Origin: Epichloe hybrida
Taxonomy: Eukaryota > Ascomycota > Sordariomycetes > Hypocreales > Clavicipitaceae
Assembly (NCBI GenBank): GCA_019022495.1
Contig: JAFEKR010000003.1
Coordinates: 434,001-498,000 of the forward strand
Reading direction: 5' to 3'
DNA: 64,000 nt
Positions 45,776 through 57,111 of the stretch are shown here, in pieces. Both the position numbers and the translations under genes were made by a program. How positions within the stretch are numbered: position 1 is the stretch's first letter; every line of letters begins with the position of its first letter. Under the pieces are notes generated by a model. That model did not search any database. It was not told the DNA's origin and was given only the letters and a program-made list of their open reading frames with translations.

Positions 45776-47949
45776 TCACTGAAATGGCCGCATTGGTAAA
45801 AATACAGGAGCAAAATTCATTGGCGCTCGGTCCGCAGGTGCAAATGATGTAGGATTTGGTACTTGGTTGAACAGTCCTATCAGTCTGCGACCAACTGATG
45901 GTTCTATTTCAGTGCAGTCTCGAGCGATTTTGACTTCTCGATTCGAGTTCCAGGGGTTGCGCAAGCCCCTTGTGCGGAAGAAGGGCAAGCGGGTTGTCGA
46001 CAACCATTCCAATTTGAAAGGTTTACCCCAAGTCTTGGCCTCTTCCTCTGTGGCAACGCTCTTCTCACTCGTCGTCTCGCTCTCGACATCTGAACCCGCT
46101 TCGGATTCGTTCCGTTCTGCTTCCCAAAAAATCGTCCCCCTTGCAGAGTCATCGATAATTTTGCCTCTTGGAGTATGTCCAGTCGCATCGGTAGGAATCG
46201 CTTTCAGCATGTCTACTTCAGATGCTATCATGACCTTTGGCGCAAATTCAATCGCAGCTGCGGGATCATCGTTCATCTCCGATTGCATGCGCGCGTATCC
46301 GAAATATTCGCCAGATTTATTCGCTGAGAAAATCAAGTAGACGTTGTCCGCACCCTAATTTGAATTAGCCCGCAGGACGCGGGACACTATCAGATTGCTG
46401 CTTACCTGAAACGCTCGGTTCAAGCTTTCTTCGTTATGCGACTGAGTCGCCCAAAGCCCAGTCCTTACGCTGAGATCTAGATCCTCAGTGGTCAAACTTT
46501 TCAGAATGAAGAATTTGTCACCATTGGACCGTGTTTGCACGTCCTTCGTAGGTTCGACTACAGGGCTTGTGACCTCAGGATTTCCGGTAGCTGTGGGTTT
46601 CTCCTCACCCGTCGTAGCCTCGTCTTTCACATCGGGCTGTTCAGATATGGCGCCCAAGACTGCTTCTGCTGCTGAAACAATTGGAGCAATGGTCCCTGAA
46701 GAACCTTCGGTGTTTCTCCGCAGACGGCTTACGAGACGGACGGATTTGAATTTGGAATCATGTAGCTTCAGCTGTGCTGTAGAACAGGTGGCTTCGTCTT
46801 TGAAATTGGCGAATGCACAATTGCTCTTGGAAATCAGGAACAGAGATTCCATGCCAGGAGCTTCTTGGCAGATGTGCTGGACCAAGGCCATGAGATCCGT
46901 CTGCGGTGGAAGATTTCCGATCCAAAGGGCATGGCCTGTCAGTTATTATTCAGCTACTTATTTCTTTCTGGGTTTTTTTCTTTTCAAGTTTCACATTGTC
47001 ATCTTACCACTTTGGCGTGGCTTCCGAGGTGGGCCACGAACGGTTCTTTGTTTAGCTGACGAAACATCTAAGCACGTGGTTAATATAGAGTTGGCATTAT
47101 GTGGATGTGTGTATTACCTTCATTGCGACTACTCCTGTTCGTGCTTCCTCCTCCGTATTGAGAGATCCGAACATCTGTTTTCGATGCTCCCACCATGTAT
47201 GACCTTAACGAGACGTTTGCAGGCATCATGTACGCATTTTGAGGAAAAAGACCTCCCTGCTGATGATAGAAATTTGACTGAGCATGATTCATAATCATTT
47301 GATTCGGATAGTATACCATATTCGAGTGGCCGTGCATTCCTGGTTGGCTGTGCGGATGAGATGAGTGGCCACCATGATGGAAAGGAGGTAATTGGGTCTG
47401 CCCAACGTAGTATGGATGAACTGGCATTGACATCGATGGTACTCCAAATGCAGGCATTGGGGGTGGTTGATGGGTCATTGGAGACGTTGCCGGGTTGTAT
47501 GGCTGAACTGACCCGTGCATATAATGAGCAGTCTGATGCGGACGATGGTTCATGGCAGGCAATGCGTTGCCCATGGGTGTCAACAGATCGAAGACACCTT
47601 GATAAGCCTGCTGGGTCGTTTGTGAAGTCATGCCCAATTCAGCGAACGGTTGTTGCGAAGCAGCGCCGTGATTGTTTTGAAGCATGTTTATTTGATCGTG
47701 ATTCCCAAAACCCGCGGCTGACGACATCTTGTTCCCTCGCAACGGAGCTGCCGGTGTTGGCGACTGGCCTGAAGGATCCAGTCGACTGTCGTGGCCTTGG
47801 TTGGCTGATTCCTGCATCTGGAGATTGGTTTTGCGTCCAGAAAATGATGAAGCCGCTGCAATTTTAACCAGCGGCAGCGATGTGTCGTCGTGATCTTGGC
47901 CACAGGTAAAACGCCAGAAACGTAGGTGCAAGGTTTTGAAGGTATTCAC
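45776..47949 (-). CDS. RRM and YTH domain RNA-binding protein
   Basis: YTH domains read N6-methyladenosine or specific hexamers in RNA. Four minus-strand exons (47949-47118, 47067-47008, 46935-46406, 46354-45776) join in frame to 666 residues. Residues about 1-280 are rich in His, Pro, Gln and Met and probably disordered. An RRM follows near 298-370, opening with ALWIGNLPPQTDL and continuing to a CAFANFKD strand. The YTH domain spans about 438-630: KFFILKSLTTEDLDLSVRTG, WATQ, the FSANKSGEYFGYARM strand and EWLSTTRLPF. The start is uncertain; the Met at 47817 (MQESANQ) is a good alternative because the first 44 residues look like leader sequence. A 60-nt exon links the disordered part to the RRM through a basic PPRKPRQSG stretch. 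It is divergent from the Dis3 gene. Confidence 0.88.
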
Positions 47950-48266
47950 TCAATTCTTTTTGTGAAGATTCGAATATTTTCAGATAAATGTAAAGCTTGA
48001 TTGCGACGGCAAGATGATTGTCAACTTCAGTTTACCAGTACGGACTAGTGTCGCCAACCTAGATGAGTTTCGAGGTTCGGTTGAGCTTTCCTTTGCGCTA
48101 TCGATGGAGAGATGAAGCGCTTTTCTGTTTGCAACAAGTCTTGTTCGCAAGTGTTTGAGATACCAGGACTTTGATTCGCCCTCTAAACGCCCCATAGACA
48201 AGTCCTCTTTTCACCTTCCGAGGTTCGCGACGACGTTGAGAGGCAAGGCAGGCTCATTTTTCAAAA
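47950..48266. promoter_or_regulatory. Bidirectional promoter of the YTH and Dis3 genes
   Basis: Only about 317 bp separate the two divergent start codons, or about 450 bp if the YTH start is at 47817. There is no TATA box in a standard position. Both genes belong to RNA surveillance, so shared control is plausible but unproven. Confidence 0.5.
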
Positions 48267-51200
48267 ATGACGAGCTTGAAACGATCCCACGAGGGCGATC
48301 CTCTAGCGGCCAACATTTCTAGCAAAGTATACGTCCGCTCAACGCGCAGTGGCAAGGTTCAGAAGATTGTCAGGGAGGTGTATCTGAGGACAGATATTCC
48401 TTGCTCGTCCAAGATCTGCAACGAATGCCTTGATGGCGCTCCTAGAAATGCATCCCAGCAAGGCAAGTCGACTGAAGAGCCCCGTTCTTAGGGCCTCCTG
48501 CCAACTGACTGCAACAAAACTAGTTCAACCGTTCGTCCTGTCTGAGAAACCTGCAGGGACCAAGGCTTTTCCCCAGGGGCATTACCTGGTACCCGATACA
48601 AATGCACTTCTCAATGCCATGGATCTTTTCGAGCAGAGCTCTGCATTCTATGATGTCATTATTCTCCAGACCGTGCTGGAAGAGCTTCGGAATAGGTCCC
48701 TGCCACTTTACAACCGCATGATTGGACTCACCAAGAGCGAGGATAAGCGCTTCTACGTCTTCTTCAACGATTTCAGATTGGAGACATACGTCAATCGTGA
48801 GCCGAATGAAACTGTCAATGATCGAAATGACCGAGCTGTCCGTCGGGCCGTCAAGTGGTATGGCGACCATCTCAGTCGCACCAAGGCAGTAAAGGTACCA
48901 GCCATCGTCATGCTAAGTGACGATCAAGAGAACCTACGCAAAGCGCGAGAGCAAAATCTCCATGCAGTGACGTTAAGGGACTACGTCGGAAGTTTAGAAG
49001 ATGGTGTTAGGTTGCTCGACATGGTTGCGGAATCACAGAGCCAAGGAGGATTTAAAAAGCCTGCGCAGATGCTGTATCCCAAGTATCACAGCTTGTCGAA
49101 GATGATGACGGGTGTCAGGGCAGGGCTGATGCATCAAGGCATCTTCAACGTGTCGCCATACAATTATCTCGAAGGGTCCATCAAAGTGCCGGCCTTTCCC
49201 AAGTCCCTTCTTGTGCTGGGGCGAGAGAGCATCAACAGAGCCGTTGATGGAGATGTCGTTGTCGTGGAGATTCTTCCACAAGACAAGTGGAAGAAACCGT
49301 CTACAAAGATCATTGAAGAGGACAACATCACCAAGAATGAAAACGCGGATGCAGAGGCACGAGACGATTTGGTGTCCGACAAGGAGCGAAAAGCACTGCA
49401 GGAAGAAGCCAAGAGGACACACAAGTCATCGTCCGAAGGTCAGCCCCAGCCAACCGCGCGAGTGGTTGGAGTCGTCAAACGCAACTGGCGTCAATATGTC
49501 GGTCATATTGACCCATCATCGGCGAGCAAAGCAGCTTCGTCACAAGGCCGTAAACAAGACAGTGTCTTCCTCATTCCAATGGACAAGAAAATTCCCAAGA
49601 TTCGCCTACGGACCAGACAGGTTTCCGAACTCCTGGGCAAAAGACTTTTGGTAACAATCGACGCCTGGGAAAGAGATTCGAGGCATCCGGTGGGGCATCT
49701 TGTCCGCTCGCTGGGTGAGCTGGAGACGAAAGCAGCGGAGACTGAGGCATTGCTTCTAGAATGGGATGTGCAGTACCGGCCGTTCCCCAAAACGGTCCTG
49801 GACTGTCTGCCCAAGGAAGGCCATGGCTGGAAGGTTCCCGAAAGCACAGAAGACCCTGGATGGAAAGATAGAGAGGATCTCCGAGGATTGCTCATCTGCA
49901 GTATTGATCCAGTAGGCTGCCAAGACATTGACGATGCGCTTCATGCGCGCAAACTGCCCAACGGCAACTTCGAAGTCGGTGTTCACATTGCCGACGTATC
50001 GCACTTTGTCAAACCGGCCAACGCCATGGACACGGAAGCCAGCATCCGCGGCACAACTGTGTATCTCGTGGACAAGCGCATCGACATGCTTCCCCCGCTC
50101 CTAGGTACGGATTTATGCTCCCTCAAGCCCTACGTAGAGCGATTCGCTTTCTCTGTGCTTTGGGAAATCGACTCCAACGCAGACGTGGTCAATGCCCGCT
50201 TCACCAAATCCGTCATCAAGTCTCGCGAGGCGTTCAGCTACGAACAAGCTCAGCTCCGCATCGACGACGACTCCCAGCAAGACGAGCTGACACAGGGAAT
50301 GCGCACGCTCCTCATGCTCTCCAAGAAGCTCAAGAAGAAGCGCATGGATGCCGGCGCCCTGAGCTTGTCGTCACCCGAGGTCAAGGTCCAGATGGAGAGC
50401 GAGACCTCGGATCCCATCGACGTCAAGACCAAGCAACTGCTCGACACCAACTCCCTTGTTGAGGAATTCATGCTCTTCGCCAACATCAGCGTCGCCGCCA
50501 AGATATACGATGCGTTCCCGCAAACCGCCATCCTGCGCCGCCACGGCGCCCCTCCCAAGACCAACTTCGACGAACTCGCCGACCAGCTCCGCGTCAAGCG
50601 AGGCTTTGAGCTACGCACCGACACTTCCAAGGCCCTTGCCGACTCGCTCGACGCCTGCGTCGACGCCGAGGACCCCTTCTTCAACACCCTCGTCCGCATC
50701 ATGGCCACCCGATGCATGATGTCCGCCGAGTACTTCTGCTCCGGCACCCAGGCCTATCCCGAGTTCAGACACTACGGTCTCGCGTCCGAAATCTACACGC
50801 ATTTCACGTCCCCCATCCGCCGGTACGCCGATCTCCTCGCCCATCGCCAGCTCGCCGCCGCGATCGGGTACGAGGCCGTCCACCCTTCTGTCCGCAGCAG
50901 AGGCCGCCTCGAAGCCGTGTGCAAGAACATCAACGTCCGCCATCGCAACGCCCAAATGGCCGGCCGCGCAAGCATAGCCTACTACGTCGGCCAGGCGCTA
51001 AGGGGCAAGACAGCCGAGGAGGACGCCTTCGTCATGAAGATTTTCAGCAACGGGTTCGTCGTGCTCGTCCCCAGATTCGGCATCGAAGGTCTCATCCGGC
51101 TGAGGGACCTGGCGGAGCCCTGCGAGCCCGAGAGCGAGTTCGACGCCGAGTCCTACACCCTTGTCATCCGAGGTAGCAGGACACTCAAGGTCGAGTTGTT

Positions 51201-51285
51201 CCAAAAGGTCAAGGTCAAGGTATCGGATGAGAAGGACGAGAGAACAGGAAAGAGAGGTGTCAGGATGGAGTTGATAAGTGCCTGA
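48267..51285 (+). CDS. Exosome catalytic subunit Dis3/Rrp44
   Basis: Dis3 gives the eukaryotic RNA exosome its 3'-5' exonuclease and its endonuclease, in nucleus and cytoplasm. Two exons, 48267-48462 and 48524-51285, join to 985 residues, near the yeast length. The 61-nt intron uses a GC donor (AAG then GCAAGT) with a CTGAC branch; only this choice closes the frame, and it yields the expected sequence between the CR3 cysteine motif (DIPCSSKICNEC) and the PIN domain. The PIN domain begins near residue 85 (VPDTNALLNAMDL). Two cold-shock domains follow, then the RNB nuclease with CSIDPVGCQDIDDALHA near 524-540 containing the catalytic aspartates. A C-terminal S1 domain ends the protein (VVLVPRFGIEGLIRL near 912). 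All key residues appear intact. Confidence 0.96.
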
Positions 51286-51690
51286 TTTTGCAAGTCATGA
51301 TACGACCGACCGTGCGGTTGATCAGTAATAGGGTGAACATGGAGAAGGGGGAGGGAGGGGGAGCCTTGATCATGAATGTATAGAATGGTACAAAACCCAT
51401 GGTGAGAAAAGGGCTCATGATAATGAACAAGTACGAAGCAAGGTCTAGTCATGCGCACATGTGGTTGGACATATTGTGTAGCTCTCTCTCTGCTCGTTGG
51501 CACAAAAAAAAGGGGTGGGGGGGCCACCTTTATTCGAGTTCAATCCGACGATTATTCCCTTTCTTTTCATGATAAATCCAGTCCTGGAATGAACGCCATA
51601 CAAATGAAAGTCTCATGGCACAATAGGAAAGTAACTTATTTTTACCAAATGACGCACGCTCACATCCACGTAAAGTCTGCCCCCCTCTCT
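51286..51690. other. Intergenic region between convergent Dis3 and Nug1 genes
   Basis: Short facing 3' flanks, AT-rich near 51540-51690, no gene seen. Confidence 0.5.
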
Positions 51691-53436
51691 TTATTCCTCC
51701 ATGGCATCTTCTCCCTTTACACCAGCGGCATCGCCATCCCCCCATAAGCCATCGAGCTTGAACTCGGCAGCCCACTCGGTGACAATCTCCTTCTGATCAG
51801 GCGTGACTTCTTCGCCTCCTGCACTCTTGACCTTGTTGCCTGCAGGGGCGTCGCCCGAAGCTACGGCCAAAACGGGCGGCTCAACCCATCCCTGGATGCG
51901 GCCGTCGCGCCAATCCGTCACGACAGCCATGCCGGCAGCCTTGATGTTGGGAACACCGCCTTTGCCAAGCCTGCCGCGCTTCCGGGCAACCTGCACGAGG
52001 AAATCGGTGGTCATGTCGCCGTCCGCTCGGTTCGGCAACAGGGCAGGAATATCGTAGACATCCGTGAGTTTCTGAATCAGGTCGGGCGACGACGAGAGAC
52101 GACGAATGAGTAGGGTCACTGCGGGGACGGGGTCGTCAATCTGCTTGGGAGGCACGGCGTTGAGAAGAATCAGGTGGGCATGTGCCTCGATGGCGTTCTT
52201 CAAATTGACGAGACCGCCGGACTGGGTGGACGACGAGGAAGGGAACACAACACCAGGGGAGTCGAGCAGGGTCAACTTGCTGTCGATCTTGACGCTGCGG
52301 ATACTGGTCGTGACGCCGGCCTCGGCACCAGCAGGGCATGCTTTCGAGGCACTGCTGCCCTTGCCGCTCATCCTGCTCAGCAGGGCATTGATGACGGAGC
52401 TCTTGCCCACGTTTGGGTAGCCAATTACACCGACGGACACGGCGCGCTTCAACTGGCGGCTTGCGGCGTAGCTCTTGAGCGCTTTGAACAAGGTGGCTGA
52501 TGTGCTTTGGACGGTGAGGTCGCGGTGGTTGAAGACGTGGGCATTAGGTGCCGCACCGGATGCCCGCAGCGGCAGAGTCGGGAAGTATCGTCGCAAGTAG
52601 ACAAGCCAGTCTCGTAGGACCTTGGGAGGGATCAGATCGACCTTGTTGAGGACCAGGATAAGGCGCTTGCCGTCCGCGGCAGCGGCCATGATGCTGCGCT
52701 CGACTTCTCTTGACCGAGTGCCCTCTGGATCACGCGCATCCAGCACGTACAGGACCACATCGGCCTGCTCAACCACCTGCTTGAAGACCTTGTCGTATGT
52801 TTTTCTCGATGAGGCCTGGCCAACTGACATTTCGTTGCCGCCTCCATTGTCGGAGTCGTCGCTATCGTCATCGTAGTCCATGCCATCGCTATCCGCCAAG
52901 TCCTGGTCGTACTTGGCGGCCGCAGCTCTTGCGCTCGCCAGCAATGCTGCCATGGGATTTGACTCGTCCACATCCTCGTCCATGGATTCATCATCGCCCA
53001 TCTGCTCAGTGCCATCTTCGCCGACATCCACGTCATCCATGGCGTCCTCTTCTTTCTCCTGAAGAACGTCACCAGTTCTGGCGGCCTTGGCCATTTCTCG
53101 CTTCTTCTGTGCCTCGGCCGCCTTTCGCATGCGCTTCTCTTCAATTTCCTGAAGGAGCTTCTCCTTATACGGGAACAAGTTGGGAATGCCAGGGTCCTTT
53201 TTTAATTTGGAGCGCCATTCTGGGTTCTTTTTGGCCTTCTTGCGATCCTTCCTCTGCTTGGCTGCTGACGCCTTTTCGATCTTGTGTCGAAGGCGAGTCG
53301 TGCCTCTCTTGGACTTGGGTTCTGCAAACGAGGTCGTGTTAGCTTGTCTGTCAGATTAAGTGTTTTTTGGGGTTTCCACTGATGGGAGGTAATCGGTGCG
53401 AGCTATACTCTTTGGTTTATTCACTGTGCCCGCCAT
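51691..53436 (-). CDS. Nucleolar GTPase Nug1 (GNL3 family)
   Basis: Nug1 is a circularly permuted GTPase needed for 60S pre-ribosome maturation and export. Two minus-strand exons, 53436-53409 (28 nt) and 53321-51691, join to 552 residues. The tiny first exon is inferred: only a GTATAG donor at that point closes the frame with the downstream acceptor, giving a lysine-rich start MAGTVNKPKKPKSKRG typical of the family. A basic GNL3-type N-terminal domain (about 10-70) is followed by a coiled, acidic stretch of Asp and Glu near 110-165. The GTPase motifs come in permuted order: NKVD near 235, then GYPNVGKSS near 310-318, then DSPG near 362. An acidic tail ends in EDAMEE. It functions with the ribosomal context in which L9 also takes part. 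Confidence 0.92.
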
Positions 53437-54174
53437 TTTTTGTGATTCAATGAGGATTGGCACAGTAGTGTGAGGAAAATCCGACATCACACAATGCTCG
53501 GATTCTCCAGCCCAGAGGCGGTCTCCAGCCAAATAGAAAAAAATTAAGTGGGATGCAGATTCTGCCAGTCGTCTGGCACTTGACCGCCCTTGTGCCCCGC
53601 CGTACCGCCACGCCACAATCATCAGTGAACCCGATAAATTGAAGCAGGCTTTTTGAGGCTCCTGCGCGGTCCACTGCACCCAGCCAGCTTGCATTACAGT
53701 TGGGAGTAGCACGGTGAAGAAAGCGCTTGGAGGCCGACAATACTGAGTGACACAATGATGAACCGCGTCGCCGCCGGGATAGACTGGTATTGCCACGTTT
53801 CTTTCTAATATCAAAAAGGCTATCATGTTCTTCCTACTGCTCCATTTCGCCTCTTGCTATGATGCATCTCGAATTAAAATCCTTGCCTAAACGGCATCTC
53901 TCTCTTTGTTCCTCCATCAAGATCAATGTTGTTGCCTCTTTCGGTTTCCTTCCTTCACTGCCGCAAACATCGGTATCGTCATATAAAATGCACAAGTACC
54001 CTTCGTTCGGAGTTTGTCCGCCAGGCACCAGGTCGAGGGTCCTATGTGAGCGTTTGGAAAATCACAAAAACGTAGTACTGGATAAAAAAAATGGGTACAG
54101 AGAATCGAAAGCGACCCGCCCAGACAACTTAAATCCCGTTGCCGCAGCAGACGTTCTGATTATGCTCGTTCCAT
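53437..54174. other. Intergenic: Nug1 promoter and 3' flank of the GPI-type protein gene
   Basis: No supportable gene. AT-rich near 53800-53900 and again near 54060-54130, consistent with a 3' UTR of the downstream minus-strand gene. Confidence 0.5.
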
Positions 54175-54982
54175 TCAAAGCATATAAGCCACGAAGACCA
54201 TGCCGGCAGCAAGTGCACCGGGCGCCATAGTAGGGGCAGCAAAAGCGCGAGAAGAGGTAGTAGTAACCTTGGTGTCGCTAGAACCGCTGGTGCCGGTGGC
54301 ATCAGGCGTGGTGGCACTGCTAGAGGTGGAGGAATCGCTACTGCTACTGTCCGACACCGGGGCCTTAGGAGGGTCGTTTTTGGCGCAGAGGGCATTGATG
54401 TTCTTGGTGCAAGCATCTTGACCGCGGGCGTCGTTGGTATTGGCCGTGATGCACTGGCTGAAAAGCTGCGTGCAAATGTAGAAGGGCATGGTCTGCTTGT
54501 AGTACTGGACGCCAGGCATCGAGGAGTTGGAGGCACAAGTACATTTCCATTTCAGGTCCGTCTATAGTTACGATCAGCATAAACCCGAGGCTAAAGACGT
54601 TGGAATAAAACCAGCAGAATCATCTGCTCGTCTCGATCGGTTTAGCAATCACATACCGCTGAGCAAGAGTTGGCATCGGCATTGTTGTTGCAAAGAAGAT
54701 CGCAGGTATTGGTCTGGCCCTGGCACCAAACGGCTGCACAAAAGTTGGGTCCACATTAGCTTTTGCTCTCCGCTCGTACAAGGATGGGAAGTTGCAGGAC
54801 TGCTTCAAGGATTAGAGTGCAAATGTAGCTCCCAATACATAAGCAATAGCTTGCATACCTCGCTGGGCTTGGGGCACCGTGTTAGGGTCAATAACCATAT
54901 CCAGCTCGCTGGTAAAGGTGTTGTTGGCCTGGGCGTGAGCCGTGGCGACAGCCAGGGCGACGAAAGCTGCAGCAGTGCGCAT
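54175..54982 (-). CDS. Cysteine-rich secreted protein, probable GPI anchor
   Basis: Three minus-strand exons (54982-54859, 54733-54657, 54561-54175) join in frame to 195 residues. The Met at 54982 starts a clean signal peptide (MRTAAAFVALAVATAHAQA). The ectodomain has at least ten cysteines, in a pattern WCQGQTNTCDLLC, SCSATDLKWKCTC and FYICTQLFSQC, which I associate with a fungal family of small cysteine-rich wall proteins (DUF7707-like; name from memory). A Ser/Thr-rich stalk then leads to a C-terminal hydrophobic tail MAPGALAAGMVFVAYML, typical of GPI attachment with a small-residue omega site before it. The product is likely at the plasma membrane or cell wall; its function is unknown. 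Earlier in-frame Met codons upstream lack a signal-peptide pattern at the N-terminus, so I reject them. Confidence 0.85.
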
Positions 54983-57111
54983 CGTGAAAAAGAAAGCCAA
55001 AGAGCTGAGGAAGCTGTGGGTATTTTGTTTTCCTGTCTTGTCGGTGGTGTCGAAGCCGTTGAGATCAGACACGTAAGAAAACAGTAAAGCAAATGGTAGG
55101 CACGACCAGGAGCTAGAGATGCGAGTGGCGCCTCAGGATCTGTCAGACGTGCGTCCTAGAGTAGCGTATAGCTGAAGATGCTTGGATGGTATGATTTCGC
55201 GATGGTGAGAGAGAGAGAGAGAGGGGGAGAGAGAGAGCAGGGAGAGGGAAAAGAAGAGGATGAGGCAAATGGGGCAGCGAGAGGTAGAAAAAGGCTGGGC
55301 TCGCTTCGCAGGAAGGCAGGAGGTTCCGAGCCAAGAAAGCACGAGAAGTCGGCGCATCTGGCAACTGGCAGCCAGGCCAGGCCAAGGCCAGACCAGACCA
55401 GACCGGGCCTAGTGCTTGGCCAGAAATGGGCGGCTTGGCATCACGGCAACCCGGCACCAGCTGGCAGCACTCTGCAACGTATGCGTGTTGTGTGCCTCAT
55501 CCTCCAGAAATTAGAAAGCAACATTAATAAGAAACATGATACATGTGCAGTCACAGCCATAATATGGGTCTGTGTCTGTTGTCTCTCCGATTCCGCATCC
55601 AACCAAGTCATCTCCCATCTAGCAGGCCAGCAGTCGCAACAGGCAACAGGCAACAGGCAACAGCTACCCCGAAACCCGCCAAAATCCCCCAAAATCCGGG
55701 CAATCGTTATCATGGGGAACGGCTGGAAAGCGATGGCAAAGGAAGGCCCTTCAAAACGGCAATCGCATCCATCGCAGCGGTAATGAGGTAATGAGGTAAT
55801 GAGGCATCAGGTCTGCTCAGGTAACACGGCGCTAAACCCGTATTAACTGACTCTCAAGTTCCACACGCATGGATAAACAAGCCATGGGCGGCGCCATCCG
55901 ACAGGCCTCGCTGGCCTTGGCTATTCTCGATATTAACTCGCCGTCTCCACTGCTCCGTATCTTCGCTTCGTGGGCCACTTGCTTCATGGATTCTTCGGAT
56001 GATGAGAAAACCGCACGGGCAAGCAGATATCAGCGACAGATTGTGGGCTTCCGATCACATGGCCTGGTTCTGTTGCCGGGGTATTATTTGCTTTCGAGAC
56101 AGCATGCATCCAATTCATAATAACCTTTGCTCCGTTATAGGGACAGGGCATGGTTTCACCAAATGGTGAAATTCATTGCGGACTACGGATCCGTACTCTG
56201 TACTCCCTAGCATGCACCACTAATTAATAGTCGGCCCCAGCGCAATCTGGGACTCTTCCGATGCCGCAGTCTTGCATGTGCAGTTGCTTGTGTATGTATC
56301 AAGACCAGACGATGGACGTGTGAAGAGATTACCTATCCTAGTATGTCGACGAAACGGAAGCGAGCCGTCCTGCTGGAGCCATATGACGGCGGATTGACAA
56401 TGGGTCTGCATGCAACAGCCACGGCGGCGGGCTATCTCATCAGGACCGTTGAGGTGGCGCAGGGGGGGAAGACGGGATGGAGCGCCAGAAATGAGGTCGC
56501 CGCGACAAGATCGTGAAGTCGTGACAGCGTACGGACTATTACAACCAGACTCTACGTGACGCAAGGGAGCAGGGCATGCTGCCATGGCCCATGGCCCGGG
56601 GCTTTTGTTCCTCGAGCGACCCACAACCGGGCCAGTTCGAAGCTCCGGCCAATGGCAGACTCCAATTGGCTTCGAAGTCGTTCCTCGAGTTGCCATAGCA
56701 CCCTATGTACATGTGGTATGTACATACATGTGTATGCAGCCGCCTAGCGTTGCTATAAATTGGCCTAGCACCAGCACTACCAGCGCCAGCGCCAGCGTCA
56801 GCCCGAATGCTGCGTTGCTGCGTGCCAAGAAACTCAGAACCCGTTTATGTGCGTAATAGCACCAGGGGACACCGAAAGACCCCTGGATGCCAATGTTTTG
56901 CGGCACCGGATTTATGAAACACGTTGTCATTCTGCTTCCACCGACACCGCAAATCACCGACACCGTAAAATCGGATTGGCCCTCTGAGCAAAAGGGCCAA
57001 ACCTTCCTGGTGAGATCACTGAGATGACACATCGCATACAGGAGACATAGAACAGGGCGCTTTTATAGCCATCTTTTTCATCATCAGAAACGTGCCTCGC
57101 AACAAGGAACC
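54983..57111. other. Intergenic region, about 2.1 kb, with simple repeats
   Basis: No supportable gene. It contains a GA-rich microsatellite near 55204-55240 in the promoter of the GPI-type gene, CAACAGG repeats near 55637-55662, TAATGAGG three times at 55781-55804, TACGGATCCGTA-like words near 56176-56205 and TACATGT-type palindromes near 56704-56735. Confidence 0.5.
55781..55804. repeat. Three tandem copies of TAATGAGG
   Basis: A perfect 8-bp array. Its reverse complement CCTCATTA is one base from the unit of the array at 26394-26430. Confidence 0.85.
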
